Shown: positions 9,861 to 19,510 of the stretch, piece by piece
Position numbering within the stretch: the first letter of the stretch is position 1
How the letters are laid out: each line of letters opens with the position of its first letter
Source of the DNA: Novipirellula herctigrandis
Lineage (GTDB): Bacteria > Planctomycetota > Planctomycetia > Pirellulales > Pirellulaceae
Direction of reading: 5' to 3'
DNA: 50,644 nucleotides
NCBI GenBank assembly: GCA_007859835.1
Contig: SJPJ01000001.1
Coordinates: 7,342,543 to 7,393,186, forward strand
Translations under genes and position numbers: made by a program
Notes under the pieces: model-generated
Told to the model about the DNA's origin: nothing
Databases searched by the model: none
Seen by the model: the letters and a program-made list of their open reading frames with translations, nothing else

Positions 9861-10068
9861 CCTCCACGTGCGAAGCTTGGTTTTTCGGCGACACTCCACC
9901 GGCCTGTTAGCAGCACGTCTGGGTGGCGGCATGCTGTAGCAATGATAGCCGTTTTCAAGACTTCGGCGAATTGGAAGGATTGATCGCTTCAGTTCATCGG
10001 CGGTGTCGACGTCGAGTGCATGGAACTACTCAGTGATCTTTGATTGCAAGGGTGCGTTTTTTCTTAAG

Positions 10069-11376
10069 CTACAAAGTCCGATACTCCTTGCGAATGAATT
10101 CATTTGCTTCAGGCAGGTTGGTGACCTTTACGGCTTTGGCATCCCATACCAATTTTTGTTTCGGGAATTTTGCCGCGATCACACCTAAATGCAGGGATTC
10201 CATGATCGGCGTTGCGTAGGCAAAATCGGCGCTCGCCTGGCCTTTGCCTTCGATTGCGTCGATGAACTCGTGGTAGTGATTGAGTGTTTTTAGAACTGGG
10301 GTCTCGGACTTGGCGTTGGCGTCGTTGAGACGCACGATCGGAGTTGAACAGTGTGGTAATAGCATGCGACCGTGTTCGCCGATGAACAATGAGCCTTGCA
10401 ACGCTATCTTGCCATTTTCCAACGTCAGTTCGGCGTAATCGACATCAGGTCGGTTTTGCCCGTCATACCAAGTAAACCGAAAATCATCGGTCGTGTACTT
10501 GGTTGGTGCAAACCCATAATTGACGATATTGCTTTCGGGATGGCTAAAGCCGTTCGGGGCGCGGCAGGTCGTTTCCGCATCGGTCGCGGCCTGTAATTCC
10601 AATGCCCGGAATGGCGTATCGATGATGTGGACCCCCATGTCTCCCAGGGTTCCACACCCGAAATCGATGATGCGACGCCAGTTCTTCGGATGATATTTCT
10701 TACCAAGGTAAGGACGAACCGGTGCGGTTCCAAGCCACAAATTCCAATCGAGGCTGGCGGGAATCGGGTCCTCGCCTTGGTAGGGTGCTCCATCAAAGCC
10801 CCAATTCTTGTTGGACCAGGCATGCACTTTTCTGATTTTTCCAAGAACACCACTTTGGATGATCTCCGTCGCTGAACGGTACGCGCCTGATCCATGATTC
10901 TGGATTCCCATTTGGGTTACCAGTTTTCGTTCGTTGGCAATTTGCAGTAAATGACGCCCTTCTTCAATGGTGTGCGTCAATGGTTTTTGAGTGTAAGCGT
11001 GCTTTCCCATTTCCATCGCTGCCAACGTAGCTGGATAGTGGGTGTGGTCTGGGGTCGAAACCGAGACGGCATCGATTTTGTCGCCCAGTTCGCTGAACAT
11101 CTCCCGGTAGTCCTGGAAGAATTGTGCGCTACTGTACTTCTGGAGCGCCGCTTCGGATTTGCTGAGTGCCGTATCGACATCACACAGACCAATGACTTGA
11201 ACATGGGGATGGCTTGCGATCGAAGAAGTGTCTGAACGGCCCTTTCCGCCGATCCCAATATGCGCAGTGCAAAGTTTTTCGTTTGGCGAATCCGCCCATA
11301 CGTGGGATGGCAATATCATAAAACTGGATACTGCGGCGGACGTTTTGACGAAGTTTCTACGGGTTACGTTATTCAT
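10069..11376 (-). CDS. Tat-exported Gfo/Idh/MocA-family oxidoreductase
   Basis: 435 residues from ATG 11376 (an adjacent ATG at 11379 is equally possible; a longer frame to 11472 lacks protein character). It starts TRRNFVKTSAAVSSF, a twin-arginine signal, so it should be exported folded with its cofactor. A Rossmann motif GIGGKG (41-46) binds NAD(P). QKP at 130-132 is the variant of the family EKP motif that carries the catalytic Lys (K131), and HTHYP (111-115) is typical. Family members oxidise sugars or glycosides, often at C3. It lies downstream of a sulfatase-DUF1080 fusion on the same strand, which suggests oxidation of a glycoside to a 3-keto form for DUF1080 to cleave. The substrate is unknown. 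Confidence 0.9.
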   Translation of the reverse strand: MNNVTRRNFVKTSAAVSSFMILPSHVWADSPNEKLCTAHIGIGGKGRSDTSSIASHPHVQVIGLCDVDTALSKSEAALQKYSSAQFFQDYREMFSELGDKIDAVSVSTPDHTHYPATLAAMEMGKHAYTQKPLTHTIEEGRHLLQIANERKLVTQMGIQNHGSGAYRSATEIIQSGVLGKIRKVHAWSNKNWGFDGAPYQGEDPIPASLDWNLWLGTAPVRPYLGKKYHPKNWRRIIDFGCGTLGDMGVHIIDTPFRALELQAATDAETTCRAPNGFSHPESNIVNYGFAPTKYTTDDFRFTWYDGQNRPDVDYAELTLENGKIALQGSLFIGEHGRMLLPHCSTPIVRLNDANAKSETPVLKTLNHYHEFIDAIEGKGQASADFAYATPIMESLHLGVIAAKFPKQKLVWDAKAVKVTNLPEANEFIRKEYRTL

Positions 11377-11481
11377 CATGGTCTCGGCTATTTCAGGTCT
11401 TGGATTGTCTGGACAGTTCGTCAACGATTTCTGGATGTGGCTCGGCAAGATGAGCGGTCTCTTCAAGATCATCCTTTAGTG

Positions 11482-11809
11482 TTACTTCTTGTTCTTTGCA
11501 TTGTCGGTATTCTCGTTCCCTCGGTTTTTCTTCACTTTCTTTTCCCTTTCTACGACTGTGCCCGTGTAGGTAGGATTGGGTTGGTCGGGAACCGGAGTCT
11601 TGATCTGTTTGATCCAGGCAAGCAAATCCTTGGTCAATCCATCTCGTTTCTCTGTTTCGGAGCGCTGCGTAATCCGCATCTTACCAATTCATGTCATCGA
11701 TATCCAAAATGGCGATGTTTGGTTTCTGTTCCTGTGTGAAACCGATATTGGTTGACAATGCGAGCAGCCAGCAAGTGCTGATAAGAGTTAGGATACGACG
11801 AATCGTCAT
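11482..11809 (-). pseudogene. Sulfatase remnant with internal deletion
   Basis: The N-terminal piece from ATG 11809 has a signal peptide and the start of a sulfatase (QKPNIAILDIDDMNW) and stops at TAA 11681-11683. Immediately after, in another frame (from 11679), comes a typical sulfatase C-terminus (LTKDLLAWIKQIKTPVP, then PNPTY and a Lys-rich tail). Roughly 400 codons, including the active-site cysteine, are missing. I read this as an intact sulfatase that lost its middle. The next gene on this strand starts 105 bases downstream, so the remnant probably remains part of the transcript. A tiny secreted peptide of 42 residues could still be made. Confidence 0.8.
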
Positions 11810-11903
11810 GTGTGAGGCTCTTGCTAAATCAGTGGTTAGTTCGGCGCGAAGTGCGTGTTGAATGTGTCTACGGTTTGTTGGTCGCATCCGATTTGCCACC
11901 GTT

Positions 11904-13970
11904 TTATTTCGGGGCCGCGCCGTCACTGCCAAGTGTCTTTATCCGAACGTTTCGGAATCGGTGCACCCCTCCTTTGCCATGATGTTGCAGCGCAATCGAC
12001 CCGCTGCGATAGACATCATCCTGAACATCGGTAATGACGATGTCGTTGATCCAGACTTGAATACGGGTTCCCTCGCAACGAATTCGAAAGGTATTCCAAG
12101 CTCCGGGTTTGAACGTGCCTGTATAATCGGTTGCGAACTTGGCTCTGGCCTCGGTGTCTTTTGGCCAGACCCATCCGGAGCCGATGGCGTAGATCATCCC
12201 GCTGTCATCGCCTTCAATTTCACATTGATAGCCTTTGAGTTTTTTGTCATTTTCACAATGGAATCCAATTCCAGAGTTATAGGTGTCGTCGGGCATGAAG
12301 ACGTCGACGGTCAGCTCAAAATCATCAAATGTTTCCTCGTGAACCAGCCACAGGTTTTTCCCGGCCAGGATATGTAGCTCACCATCGACAACGGATACTT
12401 CACCTTCAGTGTCGGTTGACCATCCGCTAAGCGTCTTGCCGTCAAACAACGGAGTCCCGTTGGCGTTTTTGCTGCTGTGCCAACTTGGCGTTCCGAACCA
12501 GTCATGCATCTCTTTTTCAAACGGTGCAACAACTTCTTCTGGTTCAGGAAACACACCTTGATCTTGAGTTTCAACCATCCAGACGGAAAGCGCGGCACGC
12601 ATTTGGATGAGCGTTTTTTGATGTTCCGGGTTGTTCGAGCCAGCTAGATTGTTGATTTCGTGAGGGTCTTTTTCTGTGTCAAACAATTGCTCCTCAGGAA
12701 CCGTTGGGGCCATCAACGCAGCGGCTGGGCCTGATAACTTGCCCTCTGCCATCAGCTGTCGCATCAGCGGCTTAATCGGAAAGCACTTTTCTTTGTAGCG
12801 GTTTAGCGAGGTAAAATGTCGTTCTGGGAAGTAGTTGCGAAGATAGTGATACTTCTTCCCGCGGACACTTCGAATGCGATTGACGGTCTCGTCAATGCGG
12901 TCGCGGGCCGAGAATGCGTACTGGCGTTCTGGGCCTAGCCTATCACCCATGAAAACACGTCCTTGCATTCCCAGTGGGCGAGCGATTCCTGCAAATCCAA
13001 GTGTGGTTGGGGTGATGTCGATCAGGCTAATCACCTGATCATTGACGGCCCCTGCTTGGTAGTTGTTTGGTGCGGGGAAATTTCGGGGCCAACGGATGAT
13101 CATGGGAACGTGCAGCCCGGTATCGTAACACCAGTGAATGCCGCGTGGTTCAATTCGACCGTTGTCGCCAAAAAACATGATGATTGTATTGTCCGCAAGG
13201 CCATCTTTTTCGAGCTGAGCCAAAACGCGACCAATCGTCTTGTCCATCCCTGAAACAGAGTTCAGGTAGCGAGCCCACTCTTTTTTGACAAGCGGATGAT
13301 CGGGGTAATAGGGCGGCGGGGTGACGTTATCGACCGTTGCGATTTGCTCGTGTGTCTTTTCGCCTTTCCATTGAACACGGGGTTGTTTCCATGTTTGCCG
13401 ATCATAAATGTCATACTCTGCCTCGAGCGTATTGATTTGAGCAAAGAAGGGCTGGTTGCCCTTGAGGTCTTCCCACTTGTCGGTGTCGTAAAGCTTTCCT
13501 TCTTCGACAAAGTTCAGGTCTAGTTTTCCGGAGCCGACCTGTTCTTCTCCCATCGTTGCGATGTTACCTGTGAAGTAGCCGACATCTTTGAGGCGGTGGG
13601 TAATGGGGCGAACGCCCTCAGGGAGCCGGTAACCATCCTCGCGATGCGAACGCATGTTGTGTGTGTCAGTGGTTGTTTGATACATGCCCACAAAGAACGC
13701 GCTGCGACTGGGAGCACACACGGGCGAGGTTGAAAATACGTGTGTGTATCGCACTCCCTTTTCGGCAAGACCATCGAGCGCAGGAGTTTTGACATTTTTG
13801 GCACCGTAACATCCGAGGTCGAGCTTCAGGTTTTCTCCAACGATCCAGAGAATATTCGGCTGAGGCTTCGCCCTGTTTTCAACAGCGTTTGCAATGGCTG
13901 ATAGCGAAAGGCTGAACAACACGACAATGGACAGCAGTGACAAACGAGCGTTTTGACTAAAAATGTTCAT
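11904..13970 (-). CDS. Sulfatase fused to a DUF1080 (3-keto-glycoside hydrolase-type) domain
   Basis: 688 residues from ATG 13970, chosen because it begins the signal peptide; a longer frame reaches 14033. Sulfatase domain about 37-490, with active-site C-A-P-S-R (C85-R89). The usual calcium Asp pair is replaced by E46-N47 in WIVGENLKLDLGCYG. MFFGDNG supplies the second Asp/Asn pair. A second domain (about 500-685; PLFDGKTLSGW...GAWNTFRIRCEG...IALQHHGKGG) matches DUF1080, a beta-jelly-roll family with members that cleave 3-keto-glycosides. One polypeptide would thus remove sulfate and attack an oxidised glycoside. It leads a minus-strand group with a sulfatase remnant and a Tat-exported oxidoreductase. 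Confidence 0.92.
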   Translation of the reverse strand: MNIFSQNARLSLLSIVVLFSLSLSAIANAVENRAKPQPNILWIVGENLKLDLGCYGAKNVKTPALDGLAEKGVRYTHVFSTSPVCAPSRSAFFVGMYQTTTDTHNMRSHREDGYRLPEGVRPITHRLKDVGYFTGNIATMGEEQVGSGKLDLNFVEEGKLYDTDKWEDLKGNQPFFAQINTLEAEYDIYDRQTWKQPRVQWKGEKTHEQIATVDNVTPPPYYPDHPLVKKEWARYLNSVSGMDKTIGRVLAQLEKDGLADNTIIMFFGDNGRIEPRGIHWCYDTGLHVPMIIRWPRNFPAPNNYQAGAVNDQVISLIDITPTTLGFAGIARPLGMQGRVFMGDRLGPERQYAFSARDRIDETVNRIRSVRGKKYHYLRNYFPERHFTSLNRYKEKCFPIKPLMRQLMAEGKLSGPAAALMAPTVPEEQLFDTEKDPHEINNLAGSNNPEHQKTLIQMRAALSVWMVETQDQGVFPEPEEVVAPFEKEMHDWFGTPSWHSSKNANGTPLFDGKTLSGWSTDTEGEVSVVDGELHILAGKNLWLVHEETFDDFELTVDVFMPDDTYNSGIGFHCENDKKLKGYQCEIEGDDSGMIYAIGSGWVWPKDTEARAKFATDYTGTFKPGAWNTFRIRCEGTRIQVWINDIVITDVQDDVYRSGSIALQHHGKGGVHRFRNVRIKTLGSDGAAPK

Positions 13971-14528
13971 GGATCGCTTCCTCACGCTACGGCGAATGGA
14001 TACAAGTTTGTGCTTCTGCTGCGCAGTCAGCAAATATATTGCGGTAGCAGTCGTTTTAGAATATATCCCAGGCGTTGGCCTTGGGCGTCAAAATGTTGCC
14101 GCTGTGCCCCGGCAAGTACATTTATACAGCAAGAACGCGCCTACCGGTCTTTTGCCGAAAAAGAGAGCTTCTCCGTTGCAGTCCTCTTCATGTCAAGATC
14201 CGCTTATAGGTTTTGAGAGGTCGCCTGGCAAATGTCCAACGGTACGCTCAGGCCATGCTTTGGTTAAAGTATTCGGTGAATTCGAGCAACTGTTAACTTA
14301 GCGCATCGACGAACATGACGTTTGAGACGAACCTCATTTTTATGCCACATCACGTAGCGGATCCACATCTAAGTTGATGGCGTGTCGCAAATCGCGGATG
14401 ATTTGGCGGAAAACAGAATGCTGTTGGCGTTAGAATATCGGGTTCTTGTTGTAGGGACCAGATGATCTTGCGCGAAGCGTGCTAGACGCTGATCTTGACG
14501 CACCCACTCTTACCAACGATCTCGCTCC
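13971..14528. other. Divergent intergenic region
   Basis: 558 bases between divergently transcribed sulfatases. No gene is supportable. It should contain the promoters for both the 13970-leftward group and the 14529-rightward run, but I see no clear hexamers, operators or palindromes. Confidence 0.45.
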
Positions 14529-16397
14529 ATGCCTCGATCTTCCAACTATTTTCTCCCGCTTCTGTTGCTGATGTTGTTTTGTCGACTTTCGTTTGCGGCT
14601 GACCAACCAAACATTCTTTGGCTGACGTGCGAAGACAACAACGTCAACTGGGTTGGTTGCTATGGGAATCCTCATGCGGATACGCCGAACATCGATGGCC
14701 TTGCTGCGGAGGGTTTTCAATACATGCACTGTTACGCCAACGCGCCGGTCTGCGCACCATCTCGAAGTACGTGGATTACCGGCGTGCATGCTCTATCGAT
14801 GGGCACACATCCGATGCGGAGTCGATATCCGATTCCTCATGACACGATCAGCTACTACCCGGATCTGCTGAAGCAGGCTGGCTACTTCGTCGGGAACGCG
14901 AAGAAAACGGACTACAATATCGGCGGCCGAAGTGACGGGGACGCGTGGGACACGAACAAGGTTGATTTCGGTGAGCTGAAAAAACAGCAACCCTTCTTTA
15001 TGGTCGTCAACAATACGAAGTCACACGAATCCAAAGCGTTCGGCGACGTCAACCACACGACTCACAGCCCGGACGACGTGCGGCTTGCGAAATACCATCC
15101 TGACATTCCAGACATCCGCAAAAACTATGCTCACTACCATGACCAGATGAAGAAGATGGACGCCGACATCGGCTTGGCTCTGGAGGAGCTTGAACGCTCT
15201 GGTCTCGCGGAGAACACGATCGTGATCCACAACTCCGATCACGGTGGCGTGATTGCTCGCAGCAAACGGTTCCTGTTCAACAGTGGAACGCACTGCCCCT
15301 TGATCATCCGGATACCGGAAAAGTTCAAACATCTGCGCCCCGCAAAACCGGGCACAAAGATCAACGACTTGGTCAGCTTCATCGACATGACGAAAACGTG
15401 GTTAGATATTTGCGGGGCTGAGACGCCGGGCTACCTTCAAGGGAAAGTGTTTTTAGGCCCAAACAAGGAATCTCGCGACTATCACGTCAGCTTTCGAGCC
15501 CGCATGGATGAGCGCTGCGACAACGTTCGAGCGATCCGTGATCGCGACGGCAAGTTTCTCTACATTCGCAATTACATGCCTTATGCACCGTGGGGTCAGC
15601 ACTTGAACTACCTATGGACGATGAAAGCGACACAGGCTTGGGAGCAATATCACAAGGAAGGAAAGACGGATGCCGTGACTGGCCGCTTCTTCGGCACCAA
15701 GCCGATGCACGAGTTGTATGACACGACGGTCGATCCCGACAACGTCAACAATCTCGTCGATGATCCAAAGTACGCGAAAGAGGTCACCAGACTCAGCAAG
15801 GCTCTCGATGCGTGGCAGCTGAAGAACTTTGATTCGGGCCTGCTTCCGGAGAGCGAGATCGTCAAGATCTCAGAGCAGACTGGCAAGACAATTTATGAGG
15901 TCGTTCGTGACCCAAAGCTGTACGATCTCAAACGCTATCAGGAACTTTCGGCCACGGCACTGTCGCCAAAATTCGGAATGGTGGAACAGTCAATTTGCTC
16001 GTGTGCCATGGCCGAAGTCGATGCGGGAGCTCGCTACTGGGGAATGGTGGGTCTTTTCAATATGCAGCAGACAAGAGAGATCGACCTGGATTTTGTTCGA
16101 GAATATCTGACCGATGAATCGCACCATGTTCGTATCATGGCGGCATGGATACTCTACCGAAGCGGCGACAAATTGTCCGCTCAGGAATGCTGGAATGAAC
16201 TGTTGCGAGACAGCTCCTATGCGTCATTGAAGATCTTCAACATCATCGACTGGATCGGCGAAGGGACCGAGCCGTACGCTGCCGCCATGAAATCTTGTGA
16301 GTTCAGTCACGGAGGCTATGTCGGTCGTATGCAGCAATATTTCGGCGTAAAGCCAAAGACGCAGAAGAAGAAACGCGGCAAGAAGACCGGCAAGTAG
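14529..16397 (+). CDS. Exported S1-family sulfatase with C-terminal helical extension (N-sulfatase-like branch)
   Basis: 622 residues. Signal peptide about 1-23 (ending SFAA). Active site C-A-P-S-R (C75-R79). The first metal-site pair is E35-D36 in LTCEDNNVNWVGCYG, as in the heparan N-sulfatase (SGSH)-like branch. HNSDHGG supplies the second metal site. After the sulfatase core (to about 465) there is a ~140-residue helical extension with HEAT-like features (YLTDESHHVRIMAAWILYRSG), and the protein ends with a very basic tail (KTQKKKRGKKTGK). It starts a closely spaced plus-strand run to 24911 (gap to next gene 60 bases). Substrate unknown. Confidence 0.94.
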   Translation: MPRSSNYFLPLLLLMLFCRLSFAADQPNILWLTCEDNNVNWVGCYGNPHADTPNIDGLAAEGFQYMHCYANAPVCAPSRSTWITGVHALSMGTHPMRSRYPIPHDTISYYPDLLKQAGYFVGNAKKTDYNIGGRSDGDAWDTNKVDFGELKKQQPFFMVVNNTKSHESKAFGDVNHTTHSPDDVRLAKYHPDIPDIRKNYAHYHDQMKKMDADIGLALEELERSGLAENTIVIHNSDHGGVIARSKRFLFNSGTHCPLIIRIPEKFKHLRPAKPGTKINDLVSFIDMTKTWLDICGAETPGYLQGKVFLGPNKESRDYHVSFRARMDERCDNVRAIRDRDGKFLYIRNYMPYAPWGQHLNYLWTMKATQAWEQYHKEGKTDAVTGRFFGTKPMHELYDTTVDPDNVNNLVDDPKYAKEVTRLSKALDAWQLKNFDSGLLPESEIVKISEQTGKTIYEVVRDPKLYDLKRYQELSATALSPKFGMVEQSICSCAMAEVDAGARYWGMVGLFNMQQTREIDLDFVREYLTDESHHVRIMAAWILYRSGDKLSAQECWNELLRDSSYASLKIFNIIDWIGEGTEPYAAAMKSCEFSHGGYVGRMQQYFGVKPKTQKKKRGKKTGK

Positions 16398-16457
16398 AGC
16401 CGAAACCCATCCGCATTTGACACAGTTAGCAGAATAGCCTCTTAGGATTACCGAAAT

Positions 16458-17942
16458 ATGCAAAGAACAATCGTTTGTGTAATCGCTGTCGTATTCAGCG
16501 TCATGAGCGTGCCTGATCGGGCTCAAGCAGATGATGCCAGCCTTCAGGATGCTGCGGGAACGTGGCACGGAGAGAAGCCCAACATTCTCTGGATCATGAT
16601 CGAAGATTGGTCCACGGATCTGTCGTGCTATGGCACTCCGTTGGTGCATACGCCGAATATTGACAAGCTAGCCGACCAGAGCGTCCGATTCGAGCGAGCA
16701 TATACGACTTCGCCCGTCTGTTCGACATCGCGTTCAGCAATGATGACCGGATTCCACCAGAACTACATTGGGGCGCATCAACATCGTACGAAGGACAAAC
16801 AACCGCTGCCGTTCGGCATCAAACCAATTCCAAATCTATTGGAGGAAGCTGGCTATTTCACGGCGACGATGGCTAGCGGTAAGACCGATTGCAACTTTCA
16901 GACTCCAAAACCATTGTTCATGGGCAAGAGCTGGAACGAACGCACCGACGACCAGCCATTTTATGTTCAGGCGACCCTTGCTGGCACGCATCGCAGTTTC
17001 GTGCGTGACCCGCAGCGCCCCATTGATGCCGACAAGGTGAAGCTACCGCCCTACTATCCAGACACGCCGCTCGCTCGGCGAGATTGGGCGAACGGATTAG
17101 AGACGGTGCAAGTCGTTGATCGTCAGGTTGGGGAATTGTTGCAACAGCTCGAAGACGACGGACTTGCGGACAACACGATTGTTTTCTTCATTGGAGATCA
17201 TGGTCGCTGTCATATCCGAGGCAAGCAGTTCCTTTATGAAGCAGGAGTTCGGATTCCGCTGATCGTGCGATGGCCAAAGCACATCAAACCGGCTTCCGTG
17301 TCCGATGAACTGGTTTCGTCACTCGACATCTCTCAAACGATTCTAAAGCTCGCCGGAGCGAAGCCAGCGCATCCACTGCACGGTAAGTACCTGTTTGGCG
17401 GTGACGTTGTTGAACGGGAGTACGTCCATTTCAATCGGGACAAGATGGACAGCACTCATGATGTGATACGTGCGGTCAGAGGTGAGCGTTACAAGTTGAT
17501 CCACAACTTGATGCCGGAACGCGCCTACTGTCAGTTGAATCATTACAAGGAAAAGTCTTACCCCATGTTGGCGTTGATGAACGTTCTGAACATGCAGGGC
17601 AAGCTGAACGATGCCCAAGCGAGATTCATGGCTGACAGCAAGCCTGAGTTTGAGCTGTATGATCTCGACAGCGATCCGCACGAAATCAACAACCTTGCGG
17701 ATGATCCAAAGTTCACGGCAATCAAAGCCGAGCTTCTTGCGGAGATCGTGCGCTGGCGAAAAGAAGTGAAAGACATTGGCGTGACCGACGAGTTTCGCGA
17801 CGGCGGGTGGTCTTCCAAGTATCCGACAAAGTCGCTCGAAGCGTGGCAAGTCGAATTGGCAGAATGGGAGCAAGCGTTGCTGGTTGATGGCAAAGCAAGT
17901 CGTAGCAGGAAGAACAAAAAGAAATCCCGAAAGACAAAGTAA
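16458..17942 (+). CDS. Exported S1-family sulfatase with unusual C-S-T-S-R active-site motif
   Basis: 494 residues, signal peptide about 1-24. The motif is C88-S-T-S-R92. The codons are TGT TCG ACA TCG CGT, so the position normally Pro (CxPxR) is Thr. The metal-site pair is E49-D50 (WIMIEDWSTDLSCYG), and FIGDHGR supplies the second pair. It belongs to the SGSH-like branch by LEEAGYFTATMASGKTDCNF and the DSDPHEINNLADDPKF C-terminal segment. It ends in a basic tail (RSRKNKKKSRKTK). AGGA at about 16445 is a weak ribosome-binding candidate. The next gene starts 3 bases after the stop. It may be active if the maturase tolerates Thr, otherwise maturation would fail. Confidence 0.93.
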   Translation: MQRTIVCVIAVVFSVMSVPDRAQADDASLQDAAGTWHGEKPNILWIMIEDWSTDLSCYGTPLVHTPNIDKLADQSVRFERAYTTSPVCSTSRSAMMTGFHQNYIGAHQHRTKDKQPLPFGIKPIPNLLEEAGYFTATMASGKTDCNFQTPKPLFMGKSWNERTDDQPFYVQATLAGTHRSFVRDPQRPIDADKVKLPPYYPDTPLARRDWANGLETVQVVDRQVGELLQQLEDDGLADNTIVFFIGDHGRCHIRGKQFLYEAGVRIPLIVRWPKHIKPASVSDELVSSLDISQTILKLAGAKPAHPLHGKYLFGGDVVEREYVHFNRDKMDSTHDVIRAVRGERYKLIHNLMPERAYCQLNHYKEKSYPMLALMNVLNMQGKLNDAQARFMADSKPEFELYDLDSDPHEINNLADDPKFTAIKAELLAEIVRWRKEVKDIGVTDEFRDGGWSSKYPTKSLEAWQVELAEWEQALLVDGKASRSRKNKKKSRKTK

Positions 17943-17945
17943 AAC

Positions 17946-19454
17946 ATGATGATAAAGATCAACTTAACGGCCAGTGGCATGCGCTGCGGGGGACTCGCTC
18001 TCGTGACGTTGGCAGCATGGACGGCAATTACCACACCTTGCTACGCAGATCGCCCCAACATTGTCCTGATATTTGCGGATGATCAGGGCTGGAAAGATGT
18101 CGGCTATCAAAGTGACGGAAAGTTCCTGACGCCCAACATCGACCGCCTTGCCAGCGAAGGCATGGTCTTCACGGACGCGTATGCAGCCGCGGGCAACTGT
18201 GCTCCGAGTCGTGCATGTCTGCTGTCAGGAAACTACACGCCACGTCACCATGTTTACGCGGTCAACAGTACCGATCGAGCGCCCAAGGAAATTCAGCGAC
18301 TGATCCCGATACCCAATCGAGCCGGCTTGGGATCAGACTTTGTGACAATCGCCGAAGCGCTGAAACAAGCAGGATACGCAACCGGGCATTTCGGCAAGTG
18401 GCATTTGGCGGGTGAAGACGGGGCGCTTCCCAGCGAACAGGGATTCGACGAGACCTACGATTCCTTTGGCGACGGAGAACTGAAGGAAGGAGCGACAGGC
18501 AACAAGAAGGGCCCCCCATCCGATCCTAAGGGCGTATTTACGTTAACGCGAAAAGCGTGTGACTTCATCGAGCGAAACAAGGACAAACCGTTCTTCTGCT
18601 ATCTCCCACACCACGCGATTCACGGCCCGTTGCAGATGCGACCGGAAACAAAAAGACTGATCGAAGAGCATTCTGATGCGGAGAAACCTTCGGCGAATTA
18701 TCTCGGCTGCACTTACGACATGGACGCAAGTGTCGGCGTGCTGTTGGCCAAGCTGAAGGAATTGGACCTTGAAGACAACACGCTGGTTGTCTACACGTCC
18801 GACAACGGAGCGACGCCGGGATCGTCACAGGAACCGCTGCGTGGCAACAAGGGTTGTTACTACGAAGGCGGAATCCGAGAGCCATTTATTGCTCGCTGGC
18901 CCGGTGTCATCAAGGGAGGCAGCCGTTGCATCGTCCCCATTAATCTCGTCGATCTTTTCCCAACGTTTCTTGCCGCTGCCGGGGTCGCCGTTCCAAACGG
19001 AAAGACGCTGGACGGTGAGAGTCTTGTGCCGCTTTTCCGGCAGGAAGGCGATCTGAAACGCCAAGCGATTTTCTGGCATTTTCCTGGTTACTTGAACTCC
19101 GCCGTGACGCGCGGCCGTGACCCGTTCTTGCGAACCAGACCGGTCAGCGTCATTCGCAAAGGCGACTGGAAACTGCATCTGTACCACGAAGAATGGCATC
19201 TTGATGGCGGTCGGGAGTCACTGGCATCAAACAACGCCGTCGAGTTGTACAACCTCGCTGACGATGTGGGCGAACGACACAACCTATCGCTGAAGCAACA
19301 GGAGAAACGCGACGAAATGCTGAACGATCTATTTGCATGGTTCGATTCAGCGGACGTGCTCTTGCCCCAAGAAGCAAATCCAAAATATGACGCAGCCGCC
19401 CACAAGAAAGCCGACGCCGGCTCGAAATCGGAGCGTCGCAGAAAGAAGAAGTAG
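17946..19454 (+). CDS. Exported S1-family sulfatase (arylsulfatase-like)
   Basis: 502 residues, signal peptide about 1-34 (ending CYA). Active site C-A-P-S-R (C85-R89), metal pair D45-D46 in FADDQGWKDVG, GKWH lysine in GHFGKWHLAG, and TSDNGA. These make a complete set for a formylglycine sulfatase. PHHAIHGPLQ provides the substrate-pocket histidines. It ends KSERRRKKK, another basic tail. It starts 3 bases after the previous stop, and a DUF1080 gene follows 56 bases downstream, so they are probably co-transcribed. Substrate unknown. Confidence 0.95.
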   Translation: MMIKINLTASGMRCGGLALVTLAAWTAITTPCYADRPNIVLIFADDQGWKDVGYQSDGKFLTPNIDRLASEGMVFTDAYAAAGNCAPSRACLLSGNYTPRHHVYAVNSTDRAPKEIQRLIPIPNRAGLGSDFVTIAEALKQAGYATGHFGKWHLAGEDGALPSEQGFDETYDSFGDGELKEGATGNKKGPPSDPKGVFTLTRKACDFIERNKDKPFFCYLPHHAIHGPLQMRPETKRLIEEHSDAEKPSANYLGCTYDMDASVGVLLAKLKELDLEDNTLVVYTSDNGATPGSSQEPLRGNKGCYYEGGIREPFIARWPGVIKGGSRCIVPINLVDLFPTFLAAAGVAVPNGKTLDGESLVPLFRQEGDLKRQAIFWHFPGYLNSAVTRGRDPFLRTRPVSVIRKGDWKLHLYHEEWHLDGGRESLASNNAVELYNLADDVGERHNLSLKQQEKRDEMLNDLFAWFDSADVLLPQEANPKYDAAAHKKADAGSKSERRRKKK

Positions 19455-19510
19455 GTACAATCAGCTGCTGCGACGCAACAATTCCTATCACCAAGATCAT
19501 AGACAGCCAC

